The notes under the pieces are model-generated. The model was not told the DNA's origin. It saw nothing but the letters and a program-made list of their open reading frames with translations, and made no database searches. A stretch of DNA of 47,629 bases, taken from the NCBI RefSeq assembly GCF_024448165.1, contig NZ_JAMOLN010000053.1:1-47629 (forward strand), read 5' to 3'. A program made the translations under genes and the position numbers. How positions within the stretch are numbered: position 1 is the stretch's first letter; each line of letters starts with the position of its first letter. Origin of the DNA: Streptomyces longispororuber (GTDB lineage: Bacteria > Actinomycetota > Actinomycetes > Streptomycetales > Streptomycetaceae). This document shows, one piece after another, positions 40,751 to 47,629 of this stretch.

Positions 40751-41581
40751 TCAGCCGACCCGGGTCAGTCGCTCGCGGTCGGCGCCGAGCGTCTCGGTGG
40801 TGTGCTCCGGATTGGCCATCAGGATCGAGCGCTGCAGTCGGCGCAGGCCGGCGGAGGGCTCAAGTCCCAGCTCGCGTACGAGGGTTGCCCGCAGCCGCTG
40901 GTACACGTCGAGCGCCTCGCTGCGGCGCCCCGAGCGGTGCAGGGCGAGCATGAACTGGGCGTGCAGGTTCTCGTGCGTGCGGTAGCGGCTGACCAGGACG
41001 GTCAGTTCGCCGAGGAGCTCGCGGTGCCGGCCGAGCCGCAGGTCGGCCTCGATGCGCTGGTCGAGCGCGCAGAGCCGGGTCTCGTCCAGGCGCCGGGTCT
41101 GCATCTCCAGCTGCGGTCCCGCCTGTACGTCGGCGAGCGCGGAGCCGGTCCACAGCGCGAGGGCGTCACCCAGCTCGCGGGCCGCGCGCGGGAAGTCGCC
41201 GCCGTCCATGGCCCGGTAGCCGAGCCCGGCGAGCCGGTCGAACTCGCGGACGTCGCTGGAGCCGCCGGAGGTGTGCAGCACGTAGCCGCCCGGAGCGGTG
41301 GCGAGCACGTCCTTGGGCGAACGCGCCGGCGTGCCCTCCGGGTCCTTCTCCAGCGCGGTCGCGATCATCTCCCGCAGTTGCAGGACGTAGGTCTGCAGGG
41401 TGGTCCGCGCGCTGCGCGGCGGGCAGTCCCCCCAGAGTTCCTCTATGAGCGAGGCGACGGGCACCACCTGGTCGGCGTGCAACGCCAGCAGGGCCAGTAC
41501 CTGTCGCGGCTTCGGTGCCCGCGGGGTCACCGAGACCCCGTTCTCCCTCACGGCCAACGTGCCCAGTACTTCGATGTCCAC
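40751..41581 (-). CDS. SARP-family pathway activator 2
   Basis: 276 residues from a GTG at 41581 behind GAGGGG. It has the same layout as SARP 1: OmpR-type DNA-binding domain (IEVLGTLAVRENGVSV; KPRQVLALLALHADQVVPV; TLQTYVLQLREMI) followed by BTAD helices, about residues 95-255. It is the first gene of a leftward series of ten genes down to the ActIV-like cyclase. Its promoter has a TTGACA -35 lying within a 20-bp-arm inverted repeat, so receptor-controlled expression is likely and it is probably the top local activator. Confidence 0.94.
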   Translation of the reverse strand: MDIEVLGTLAVRENGVSVTPRAPKPRQVLALLALHADQVVPVASLIEELWGDCPPRSARTTLQTYVLQLREMIATALEKDPEGTPARSPKDVLATAPGGYVLHTSGGSSDVREFDRLAGLGYRAMDGGDFPRAARELGDALALWTGSALADVQAGPQLEMQTRRLDETRLCALDQRIEADLRLGRHRELLGELTVLVSRYRTHENLHAQFMLALHRSGRRSEALDVYQRLRATLVRELGLEPSAGLRRLQRSILMANPEHTTETLGADRERLTRVG

Positions 41582-41653
41582 GCCGTTTCCCCTCTTCGTG
41601 CATGAGTCATCAGTCACCCGAGGCCGCGTCCAGATCCATGTCTCGGTACGTTG

Positions 41654-41682
41654 AGTTAAAAACAGGACGGACGGTTTGTCAA
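41654..41682 (-). promoter_or_regulatory. Promoter of the SARP 2 operon
   Basis: On the minus strand TTGACA at 41682-41677, then a 17-bp spacer and TTAACT at 41659-41654 as a weak -10. Transcription would begin near 41647, about 66 bases before the GTG. This is the clearest sigma-70-type promoter in the window. Confidence 0.65.
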
Positions 41683-41705
41683 TATCAAACCGACCGTGCT
41701 GTTTT
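41659..41705. promoter_or_regulatory. Inverted repeat, likely butyrolactone-receptor operator (ARE)
   Basis: AAAACAGGACGGACGGTTTG (41659-41678) and its inverted partner (41686-41705) match at 18 of 20 positions around TCAATAT. Each arm resembles the autoregulatory elements bound by ArpA/ScbR-type receptors, which contain an A-rich left part and GGTTTGT. It covers the -35 and spacer of the SARP 2 promoter. Two receptor-type TetR genes are in the window. Confidence 0.7.
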
Positions 41706-41978
41706 AATAGTTCCTCATGAGGCCTCGAGGATCCCTCAGGTGCCCAGATTGCTTACGTAAGCTGCCAAAACCGGGCATACAAGGCCGAGAAGAACCGCGG
41801 AAGTTGCCACAGAGGCAACCTGAAAGCGCAGATAAAGAGACCTCTTGGTCTGTTCTTGGGGAACTTTACGGGTCGATAACCCAACTCCCCTGCCCCACGG
41901 GACGATCAGCGCTCTAGCTCCTCACGAGTCCCGGCCGGTCGAATGACCACGCCCGTCCGACTGCCGAGGAGTCGCCCC
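41706..41978. other. AT-richer intergenic region upstream of the ferredoxin gene
   Basis: Between the operator and the ferredoxin ATG there is no credible frame. It contains a perfect 12-bp palindrome GCTTACGTAAGC (41751-41762), a 6-bp-stem hairpin GTTGCC/GGCAAC (41803-41819) and a weak AGACC/GGTCT hairpin. Some of these may serve the ferredoxin promoter. Confidence 0.5.
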
Positions 41979-42305
41979 ATGACGTACGTGATCGCGCAGC
42001 CCTGTGTCGACGTCAAGGACAAGGCCTGCATCGAGGAATGCCCCGTGGACTGCATCTACGAAGGCCCGCGGATGCTGTACGTGCACCCCGACGAGTGCGT
42101 CGACTGCGGCGCCTGCGAACCGGTCTGTCCCGTCGAGGCGATCTTCTACGAGGACGATCTGCCGCAGCAGTGGGCCGCGTTCGGGCCCGCCGCCGTCGAG
42201 GTGTTCGGCGAGGCCGGCTCCCCGGGCGGGGCCTCCGCGTCGGGGCCGCTGGGCAGCGACCACCCCGTGGTCGACCGCCCCTCCCCCGCCGCCGCGTCCG
42301 CCTGA
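41979..42305 (+). CDS. 7Fe ferredoxin ([3Fe-4S][4Fe-4S])
   Basis: 108 residues from ATG 41979, eight bases after GAGGA. The first cluster region carries cysteines in QPCVDVKDKACIEECPVDC and the second in ECVDCGACEPVCPVEAI, the arrangement of actinobacterial FdxA-type proteins. The tail is Ala/Pro/Ser-rich. Such ferredoxins supply electrons to P450s and other oxygenases or to general metabolism. No P450 is in the window, so the partner is unknown. It is divergent from SARP 2 and convergent with the C-C-TE-like gene. Confidence 0.93.
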   Translation: MTYVIAQPCVDVKDKACIEECPVDCIYEGPRMLYVHPDECVDCGACEPVCPVEAIFYEDDLPQQWAAFGPAAVEVFGEAGSPGGASASGPLGSDHPVVDRPSPAAASA

Positions 42306-42361
42306 CCGGCCGGGCGGTGGTCCGGGGCCCTGACCGCCGCGGGACCGCCACGACAGGTCGC

Positions 42362-45300
42362 TCAGACCTCCTCGGGCCGCCGGGCCGCCTCGCCCAGCAG
42401 GCGCGCCAGATCGCCGACCGCCTCGTCGGTGCCGGTGTCCGCCGTCAGCACGACGGTCCGGATGCTGCACCCGTCCGCCGCCAGCCGGCGGGCCGTCTCG
42501 TAGGCACCCGCGCCGCCGCCGGAGAACGCGACGAGCAGCAGCGGCCGCCCCGCCTCGGCCAGCGCGCCCAGCGCCCCGTGCCAGGCCCTCGGCCCCTCCG
42601 GTGACAGGCGCAGCAGGATCACCGTCTGCGGCCCCGCGTACTGCCGGGACAGCCGCGCGTACCAGGCCCTGGGCACGCCAGGGGACGGCACCAGACAGAT
42701 GACTCCGCTCCCGCTCTCCCCCTGCCGCAGCGTCACGAAGGAGGGCCGGGCGGCCGCCGTGACCGACAGTTCGTCGAGCAGTTCGCCGATGGGCGTCGAC
42801 TCGTCGGCCTCGTGCGGCAGTTCGCGCAGCAGGTCGGCGCAGTCGGTCAGCAGACCGGTGCCGTCGGCCAGCCTGGCCCGGTCGTGGATCACGGACAGGA
42901 CGAGGCCGCCGGCCCCGTCGCGGCGCGAGACCAGCGTGACCGGGAAGGCGTTCGCGGCGCCCGTGGTCTCCGGGAACTCCATGCGGATGCCGTGCGCGGC
43001 GAACGAGGGTTCCAGCCGGCGCAGCGGGTCGAGGCCACTCTCGAAGACGAGCAGGCTCTCGGTGGTCGGATCGTGCCCGGACGGCCCGTCGGGCACCGTG
43101 CCGGTCCAGTCGTGGATCTGACCGGCCGACACCCACTCGTACGACGACAGGTCGATGGCCTGGTCCCGCAGGGCGGCCAGCAGGTCGGGCACCGTCGCGG
43201 TGGGGTCGACGTCGACCGAGACCGGCAGCGAGTTGCGCAGTGCGCCGGGCAGCAGTTCCACGCCCTCCAGCGGGATGCCGCGCCCGGACACCGCCACGCT
43301 GAACCGCACCGGCAGCGAGCCGTCCGCGCCGGCCGCCCGGTAGAGCAGCAGCGCCCAGGCGGCCTGCAGCGCACCGCTCTCCGTGGCGCCCCAGCGGGCG
43401 GCCCACGCGTCGAGCCGGGCGGCCTCGGCGGAGGTGAGCCGCACCCGGGCCCGTCCCGAACCGGTCTGCCAGGCGACCGGCGACGCGGTGACGTGCGCCG
43501 ACACCGAGGCCGCCGGGCGCAGTTCGGAGCGCAGCCAGAAGTCCCGGGCCGCGGCGAGGTCCTGGGCCTCCAGCCAGCGCGCGTAGTCGCGGACGTCCGG
43601 GCGCCGGTCGCCGCCGGGCAGCGGGCCGTCCGCCAAGTAGGCGCGGCAGAACTCCGCGACGAGCAGGCGCACGCTCCAGGTGTCGATCAGCGCCAGGTGG
43701 TAGGTGAGCAGCACCCGGGTGGCCGGTACGTCCGTGCCGTCGTCCCGGGGACCGTCGAGCAGCGTGATCCGCAGGGGTCCTGGGGACCGCGGGTCGAGCC
43801 CGCGCCGCCGGTCGTCCACGAAGGCGTCGGGCCGGGCGCCCGCGCGGGTCATCCGCACGACCTCCGGCACGATCCGGTCATGGATGGTGATCATGGGGTC
43901 GGGGCCGTGGTCGAAGGCGGCCCGCAGCGCGGCCTCCCGGTCGAAGACGGACTGCCAGGCGGCCCGGAACCTGACGAGGTCGAGCGGCCCGTGCCAGACC
44001 CAGCTGAGCTGCTCGATCTGCCGCCCGGTGCCGGGGTGCGCGTCGGCGTCGGCCAGCAGTTCGTGCTGCACCGGGCTCGCGGAGACGGTGCTCGTCGTGG
44101 CCGGCGGGGTGCCCCTGCCGCCCGCCAGTTCGTCCAGGACCTCGCGCAGCACGGCGAGCAGCCGCTCGGCGGAGTCCTCGCCGACGTCGTCGCGGGCGGC
44201 GGGCAGCCGGTCGAGCCCGACGCACAGCCGGCCGCTCCTGACCCTGGCGTCGACGTCCAGGGCGTACGGGACGGCGCCGCGCCGCGGCTGGCGGGCCGCG
44301 CGGACGTGCGCGTCCGGGGTGAACCGGACCAGTACCGGCACGGGTTCGCGCAGCGCGAGCCGGAGCATCGGGTCGGGGGCGTACTCGCGGCACGCGCCGA
44401 ACGAGCCGCGCCCCAGGTCGCCGAGGCCCGCGGCGACGCGGGCGATGAACTGGCGCGCGTTGTCGTCGTGCCTGCCGTCCAGCAGGACGGGTTCGGTCTC
44501 GACGAGCGGTCCGACGGTCCGGGCGAGCGCCGGGCCGCCCTGCCGTCCGTCGACGCACACGTCGAAGGAGGCCCGCTCGGTGCCGCGCCACCGGATGAGC
44601 GCCAGCCCCATGGCGCCGGTGAGGAGTTGGGCGGGGGTGAGGCCGAAGCGCCGGGGCACGGCGCCGGTGAGCCGCCGGGTGGCCGCCCGGCCCAGCGCGA
44701 AGCCGGGGTGGCGGCGCGGTTCGCCGGGGGGCAGCGGGACGCGGGGGCGCAGCGCGCGGGTGGCGGCGCGGCCCTCGGCGACGGCGTGCCAGCGGTCGGT
44801 CTCGCGGGGATCGGTGGCCAGCACGGGCAGCGCGGCGCTCCAGTCCGTGTACCGCACGTCCTCGGCCGCGGGTTCCTCGTCGGGCCGGTCGAGCGCCGCC
44901 CGCAGGTCGGCCGTCAGGATGTCCAACGAGAGCTGGTCGGCCACGAGTTCGTGGGCCACCACCACGAGCCGGCGCCGCTTGCGCAGCAGCAGGGCGCACA
45001 GGGTGCGGCCGGTGGCGGGGTCGAGCCGGCGGGCGGCGGCGGCGACGGCCTCGTGCTCGCGGGCCCGCGGGACGTCGACGAGGTCGGTGCACTCGGGCGC
45101 GGGGACGAGCGGCACGGCGTGGATGCCGCCGCCCTCCTGGGTGTCGATCCGGGCGCCGAGCAGCGGGTGCGCCCTGGCCAGGGCGCGCAGGGCGGCGTCC
45201 ACGGCGGCCGGGTCGAACGGCTCGGCCGCGTTCAGGGCCCGTACGAGGTGCGGTCCCGGCGGGTCCTCGGCGCGCCGGACCAGGTCGAGCTGGGCCGGGG

Positions 45301-45649
45301 CGAGCGGGACGGCGGGTCCGCCGCGGGCGGTGAGCAGGTCGGCGACGAGGCCGGCCGGGAAGACGTCGGGGTGCTGTGCCGCGGCGTCCGGCCCTGCGGT
45401 GGGCCGCGGCTCGACGTGCAGCAGGTGGTGGTCGGGGCCCAGCCGTTGCAGGCTGTGGCGCCAGGGTCCGCCACCCGCGGTGCGCGTGGCGGCGTGGTCG
45501 AGGGCGGCGGAGACCCGGCCCTCGGCCAGTGGCCCCCGGACCTCCAGGACCGGGGTGTCGTGCTGGGACTGCTGGCCCGGGTCGACGACCACGGTCATCG
45601 ACACATCGGTGCAGCGCTCGGCGGTGGCACGGCCGTAGCTCATCGGCAT
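42362..45649 (-). CDS. C-C-TE-like NRPS protein with disabled condensation motifs
   Basis: About 1095 residues. The start is uncertain: ATG 45649, 45643 or 45598, none with a good ribosome site. After an N-terminal region of 115 residues comes a condensation/epimerase-like domain, about 115-490, whose HHxxxDG reads H-E-L-V-A-D-Q (233-239). A second C-like domain, about 515-950, reads H-L-A-L-I-D-T (651-657). In both the second, catalytic, histidine is lost while the aspartate stays. Residues 975-1095 are the first part of a thioesterase fold with FSGGGAGAYE (S1043); the portion bearing the acid and histidine is absent. There are no A or PCP domains. The frame is intact and long. It may bind carrier proteins or substrate at the PKS-NRPS junction; that is inference. 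Confidence 0.85.
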   Translation of the reverse strand: MPMSYGRATAERCTDVSMTVVVDPGQQSQHDTPVLEVRGPLAEGRVSAALDHAATRTAGGGPWRHSLQRLGPDHHLLHVEPRPTAGPDAAAQHPDVFPAGLVADLLTARGGPAVPLAPAQLDLVRRAEDPPGPHLVRALNAAEPFDPAAVDAALRALARAHPLLGARIDTQEGGGIHAVPLVPAPECTDLVDVPRAREHEAVAAAARRLDPATGRTLCALLLRKRRRLVVVAHELVADQLSLDILTADLRAALDRPDEEPAAEDVRYTDWSAALPVLATDPRETDRWHAVAEGRAATRALRPRVPLPPGEPRRHPGFALGRAATRRLTGAVPRRFGLTPAQLLTGAMGLALIRWRGTERASFDVCVDGRQGGPALARTVGPLVETEPVLLDGRHDDNARQFIARVAAGLGDLGRGSFGACREYAPDPMLRLALREPVPVLVRFTPDAHVRAARQPRRGAVPYALDVDARVRSGRLCVGLDRLPAARDDVGEDSAERLLAVLREVLDELAGGRGTPPATTSTVSASPVQHELLADADAHPGTGRQIEQLSWVWHGPLDLVRFRAAWQSVFDREAALRAAFDHGPDPMITIHDRIVPEVVRMTRAGARPDAFVDDRRRGLDPRSPGPLRITLLDGPRDDGTDVPATRVLLTYHLALIDTWSVRLLVAEFCRAYLADGPLPGGDRRPDVRDYARWLEAQDLAAARDFWLRSELRPAASVSAHVTASPVAWQTGSGRARVRLTSAEAARLDAWAARWGATESGALQAAWALLLYRAAGADGSLPVRFSVAVSGRGIPLEGVELLPGALRNSLPVSVDVDPTATVPDLLAALRDQAIDLSSYEWVSAGQIHDWTGTVPDGPSGHDPTTESLLVFESGLDPLRRLEPSFAAHGIRMEFPETTGAANAFPVTLVSRRDGAGGLVLSVIHDRARLADGTGLLTDCADLLRELPHEADESTPIGELLDELSVTAAARPSFVTLRQGESGSGVICLVPSPGVPRAWYARLSRQYAGPQTVILLRLSPEGPRAWHGALGALAEAGRPLLLVAFSGGGAGAYETARRLAADGCSIRTVVLTADTGTDEAVGDLARLLGEAARRPEEV

Positions 45650-45862
45650 CCGGGGCGGGGCCCCTACCCCCTCTCACGCTCACGCAGCGAAACGCTTTCG
45701 CCCTGCTCAGCAAGGTAGCGGCGGTGGCGCGGCGCGTCCGATTCCTCCAGCGCCGCTGGAGCGCACCCCGATCGGGCCTCAGCCGGAGGACCGCCCGGGC
45801 ACGGAGATCCGCGGGTGGATACGGGCTGAACACGCACCGAATGCGGACGGAACGAGAGGCGT

Positions 45863-45900
45863 GGCCCGCCCTCCTGACGGGGGAATGAGGAGGACGGGCC
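45863..45900. terminator. Strong hairpin in the leader region of the C-C-TE-like gene
   Basis: GGCCCGCCCTCCT (45863-45875) pairs with AGGAGGACGGGCC (45888-45900), 12 of 13 pairs, loop 12 bases. There is no gene end close by; it lies about 215 bp upstream of the leftward start, so it may act as an attenuator for a long leader or as a boundary rather than a simple terminator. Confidence 0.5.
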
Positions 45901-46024
45901 GCGAGGCGGGTTCGCCGCCGAGCACTACTGTGCGCCCGCGTTCTCGAAGGGTGCCTGAGTCCCGGTACAGCGGGCGGCTCCGCCCCCGCCCCCAGCTCAT
46001 CACGGGCGGGCGGCCGCGTGGGCT

Positions 46025-46040
46025 GTCCCGCCGGCGGGAC
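46025..46040. promoter_or_regulatory. Operator candidate O4, perfect palindrome
   Basis: GTCCCGCCGGCGGGAC, perfectly self-complementary and containing CGCCGGCG, about 150 bp upstream of the DDAH-like gene. It shares arms with the palindromes before mbtH and between the piperazate genes. Confidence 0.6.
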
Positions 46041-46186
46041 GGCACCGGGTGATCGGGTCCGTTGAAGAGCGCTCCGCGGTCTGGCGATACTCGCCGTCCG
46101 TCACGAGCGCGAACTCCCGTGACAGGCAAGGAAATTGACGGCCGACTCCCGGCACCCCGTGCGCCGCAAGCCTTCTGGAGGCCTCT

Positions 46187-46996
46187 TTGAACTCGGAACT
46201 GCTGATGTGCGATGCCACGCATTTCCGCATCGACTACGTCATCAACCCGTACATGGACACCGGCATCCAGCCGGACAGCCTGGCCGTCCTCGCCGAGCAC
46301 GAGGCCATCGAGAAGGCGCACGTCGCGGCCGGCCGGATCGTCACGCGCATGGAGTCCGCGCGGGAGTGCCCGGACATGGTGTACACGGCCAACGGGGCCT
46401 TCGTGAGCGACCGCCGTGCGGTCCTCGGCGCGCCGCCGGCCGCCCGCCGCCCCGAGATCCCGCACTTCCGGGCCTGGCTCAGGGGCCGCGGCTTCGACGT
46501 GCTGGACGCGCCGTACGACTTCAGCGGCCAGGGCGACGCGCTGCCGTGCGGATCCCTGCTGTTCGCGGGGTACGGGCAGCGCACCGACCGCCGGATGCAC
46601 GGGGTGCTGGCCGATGTGCTCGGGTACGAGGTGGTGCCGCTGCGCACGACCAGTGAGCAGTGGTACGACCTGGATCTCGCGCTCGCGGTGATCGACGCGC
46701 GCACGGTCGCGTACTGCCCGCAGGCGCTGGACGCCCCGAGCGGTCAGCGCCTGCGCGAGCTGGGCCTCGACCTGGTCGAGGTGAGCGTCGAGGAGGCGAG
46801 CACGTTCGCCCTGAACCTGATCAGCGACGGCTCGACGGTGACCATGACCACGGGCGCGCCGCGCCTTCGCGACACGCTGCGCGAGCGCGGCCTCGACGTG
46901 GTCGAGCTCGACACCACCGAGCTGCGCAAGGGGGGTGGCGGTGTGCGCTGCACCGCCCTCACGCTGGACAACCGGCTGCCGTCGCGGGCGCGTTGA
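46187..46996 (+). CDS. DDAH/arginine deiminase-superfamily protein
   Basis: 269 residues from a TTG at 46187, six bases after GGAGG. The pentein fold is shown by GQGDALP, GYGQRTDRRMH, FALNLISDG and the C-terminal cysteine in KGGGGVRCTALTLDN. Classical members use Cys with His; at the position usually written YHLD this protein has WYDLD, so the histidine is aspartate. I believe this is shared by a group of actinobacterial homologues rather than a defect here. Substrate could be an arginine derivative. It is preceded by the recurrent palindrome, so it may belong to the cluster. Confidence 0.82.
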   Translation: MNSELLMCDATHFRIDYVINPYMDTGIQPDSLAVLAEHEAIEKAHVAAGRIVTRMESARECPDMVYTANGAFVSDRRAVLGAPPAARRPEIPHFRAWLRGRGFDVLDAPYDFSGQGDALPCGSLLFAGYGQRTDRRMHGVLADVLGYEVVPLRTTSEQWYDLDLALAVIDARTVAYCPQALDAPSGQRLRELGLDLVEVSVEEASTFALNLISDGSTVTMTTGAPRLRDTLRERGLDVVELDTTELRKGGGGVRCTALTLDNRLPSRAR

Positions 46997-47008
46997 GCGG
47001 TTCCGCCC

Positions 47009-47620
47009 TCACCCGCTCCGGGGCAGGGCGGACACCAGGACGTGCTCGGGTGCGAGGCCGGGCAGCAGCAGCTCCCAGAAACCGGCGATCCGCCGCTCTG
47101 CGAGCCACTGCGGGTCTCCCCCGGCCAGCACCTCGATGCCGACGGTCACCGCCACGACCGCCGCGGCGGCGACGTCCGGTGACACGCCGGGTGCCAGGTG
47201 TCCCTCCGCCTCGGCGCGGTGGAGCGTCTCCTCCACCCAGGTGTGCCAGGTACGCACCAGTCCGGCATCGGCCCCCAGGGCGTGTTCGGCGCTGAGGTCG
47301 AACCCGGCCCGGACCACGATGTCGTCGGAGAGACAGGCCACCAGCCGGTGCGTCGCGTCGACGAGTGCCTGCAGGGCACTCGTCGACGCGCTCCCCGAGA
47401 GCCGGACGAGCTCGTGGATCACGTCGGTGGCCGCTTCCTCGACCGCCTGGGCGAGCGCCTTCTTGTTCTCGAAGTGGAAGTGCAGCGCTCCGTTGCTGAC
47501 ACCTGCCCGCTTGCTGATCGTCGCGAGCGAGGAGGGCACGTAGCCCTCTTCCGCGAACACCGCGGCCGCGGCGTCGATCAGCGATTTCCTCGTGCGCACC
47601 GCACGTTCCTGCTTGACCAT
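47009..47620 (-). CDS. TetR-family regulator, gamma-butyrolactone receptor type (second copy)
   Basis: 203 residues from ATG 47620, nine bases from the right edge. It opens MVKQERAVRTRKSLIDAAA, very like ScbR/ArpA homologues, with helix-turn-helix AGVSNGALHFHFENKKALA. It converges on the DDAH-like gene with 12 bp between stops. Its promoter is outside the window. It could be the true receptor or a pseudo-receptor for antibiotic-related ligands, with the copy at 40058 being the other. Confidence 0.9.
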   Translation of the reverse strand: MVKQERAVRTRKSLIDAAAAVFAEEGYVPSSLATISKRAGVSNGALHFHFENKKALAQAVEEAATDVIHELVRLSGSASTSALQALVDATHRLVACLSDDIVVRAGFDLSAEHALGADAGLVRTWHTWVEETLHRAEAEGHLAPGVSPDVAAAAVVAVTVGIEVLAGGDPQWLAERRIAGFWELLLPGLAPEHVLVSALPRSG

Positions 47621-47629
47621 TCAACTTCT

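Larger units (their letters stand above)
45650..46186. other. 537-bp divergent region between the C-C-TE-like and DDAH-like genes
   Basis: No credible gene. It holds a strong hairpin (45863-45900), a perfect 16-bp palindrome (46025-46040) and, on the minus strand, two heptamers TCAGGCA and TCGAGAA spaced 11 bp (45958-45941), a weak SARP-box candidate. Confidence 0.55.

Noticed and set aside
46187..46996. Counting the DDAH-like protein as a fifth pseudoenzyme of the cluster
   Set aside because: The aspartate for histidine and the surrounding sequence look like features of an actinobacterial subfamily, so loss in this copy is not shown.

Overview
The window is high-GC actinobacterial DNA, almost certainly Streptomyces or a close relative. 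Evidence is the strong G/C third-position bias, GTG and TTG starts behind GGAGG-type ribosome sites, and the families present (SARP, LmbU, ArpA/ScbR-type TetR, DUF5302). Nearly all of it is one secondary-metabolite locus with two halves.

Left half, about 1-22.7 kb, is a nonribosomal peptide (NRPS) system. The leftward strand carries a flavoprotein oxidoreductase, a C-A-T-E-C-A-T NRPS and the start of a further NRPS (C-A, cut by the window edge). Upstream lie a free-standing A domain, a free PCP, MbtH and an LmbU-family regulator. On the plus strand are a type II thioesterase, a secreted penicillin-binding-like protein and a second LmbU regulator. A divergent pair encodes a KtzT-like piperazate synthase and a KtzI-like ornithine N-hydroxylase, so the peptide very probably contains piperazic acid. 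The first A domain is followed by an epimerase, suggesting D-piperazate. A PPTase and an acyl-CoA dehydrogenase-like protein close this half.

Right half, about 23.2-45.6 kb, is an aromatic type II polyketide system of actinorhodin type: KS-alpha, CLF and ACP; an ActIII-like ketoreductase; a didomain aromatase/cyclase; an ActIV-like metallo-beta-lactamase-fold cyclase; a class A flavin hydroxylase; an NTF2/SnoaL-like protein; an acyl-CoA/ACP ligase; thioesterase; PPTase; extra ACPs; two SARPs; a gamma-butyrolactone-receptor-type TetR; and a ferredoxin. A DUF5302 gene with its own intrinsic terminator marks the seam between halves. A DDAH-like gene and a second receptor-type TetR occupy the right edge.

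The most unusual property is a set of intact reading frames that look like biosynthetic enzymes but have lost catalytic residues: a shrunken KS-AT-AT, a C-C-TE protein, a PBP-like protein, and the second domain of a tandem ACP. The halves appear co-regulated. A near-identical palindrome (core GTCCCGTCGACGGGAC or GTCCCGCCGGCGGGAC) recurs before mbtH, between ktzT-like and ktzI-like, before the DDAH gene and before the NRPS operon. SARP-style 11-bp-spaced heptamers occur both before the ornithine hydroxylase (NRPS side) and before the ligase operon (PKS side). No exporter, glycosyltransferase, tRNA, rRNA, CRISPR array or insertion sequence was seen. I did not recognise the product.
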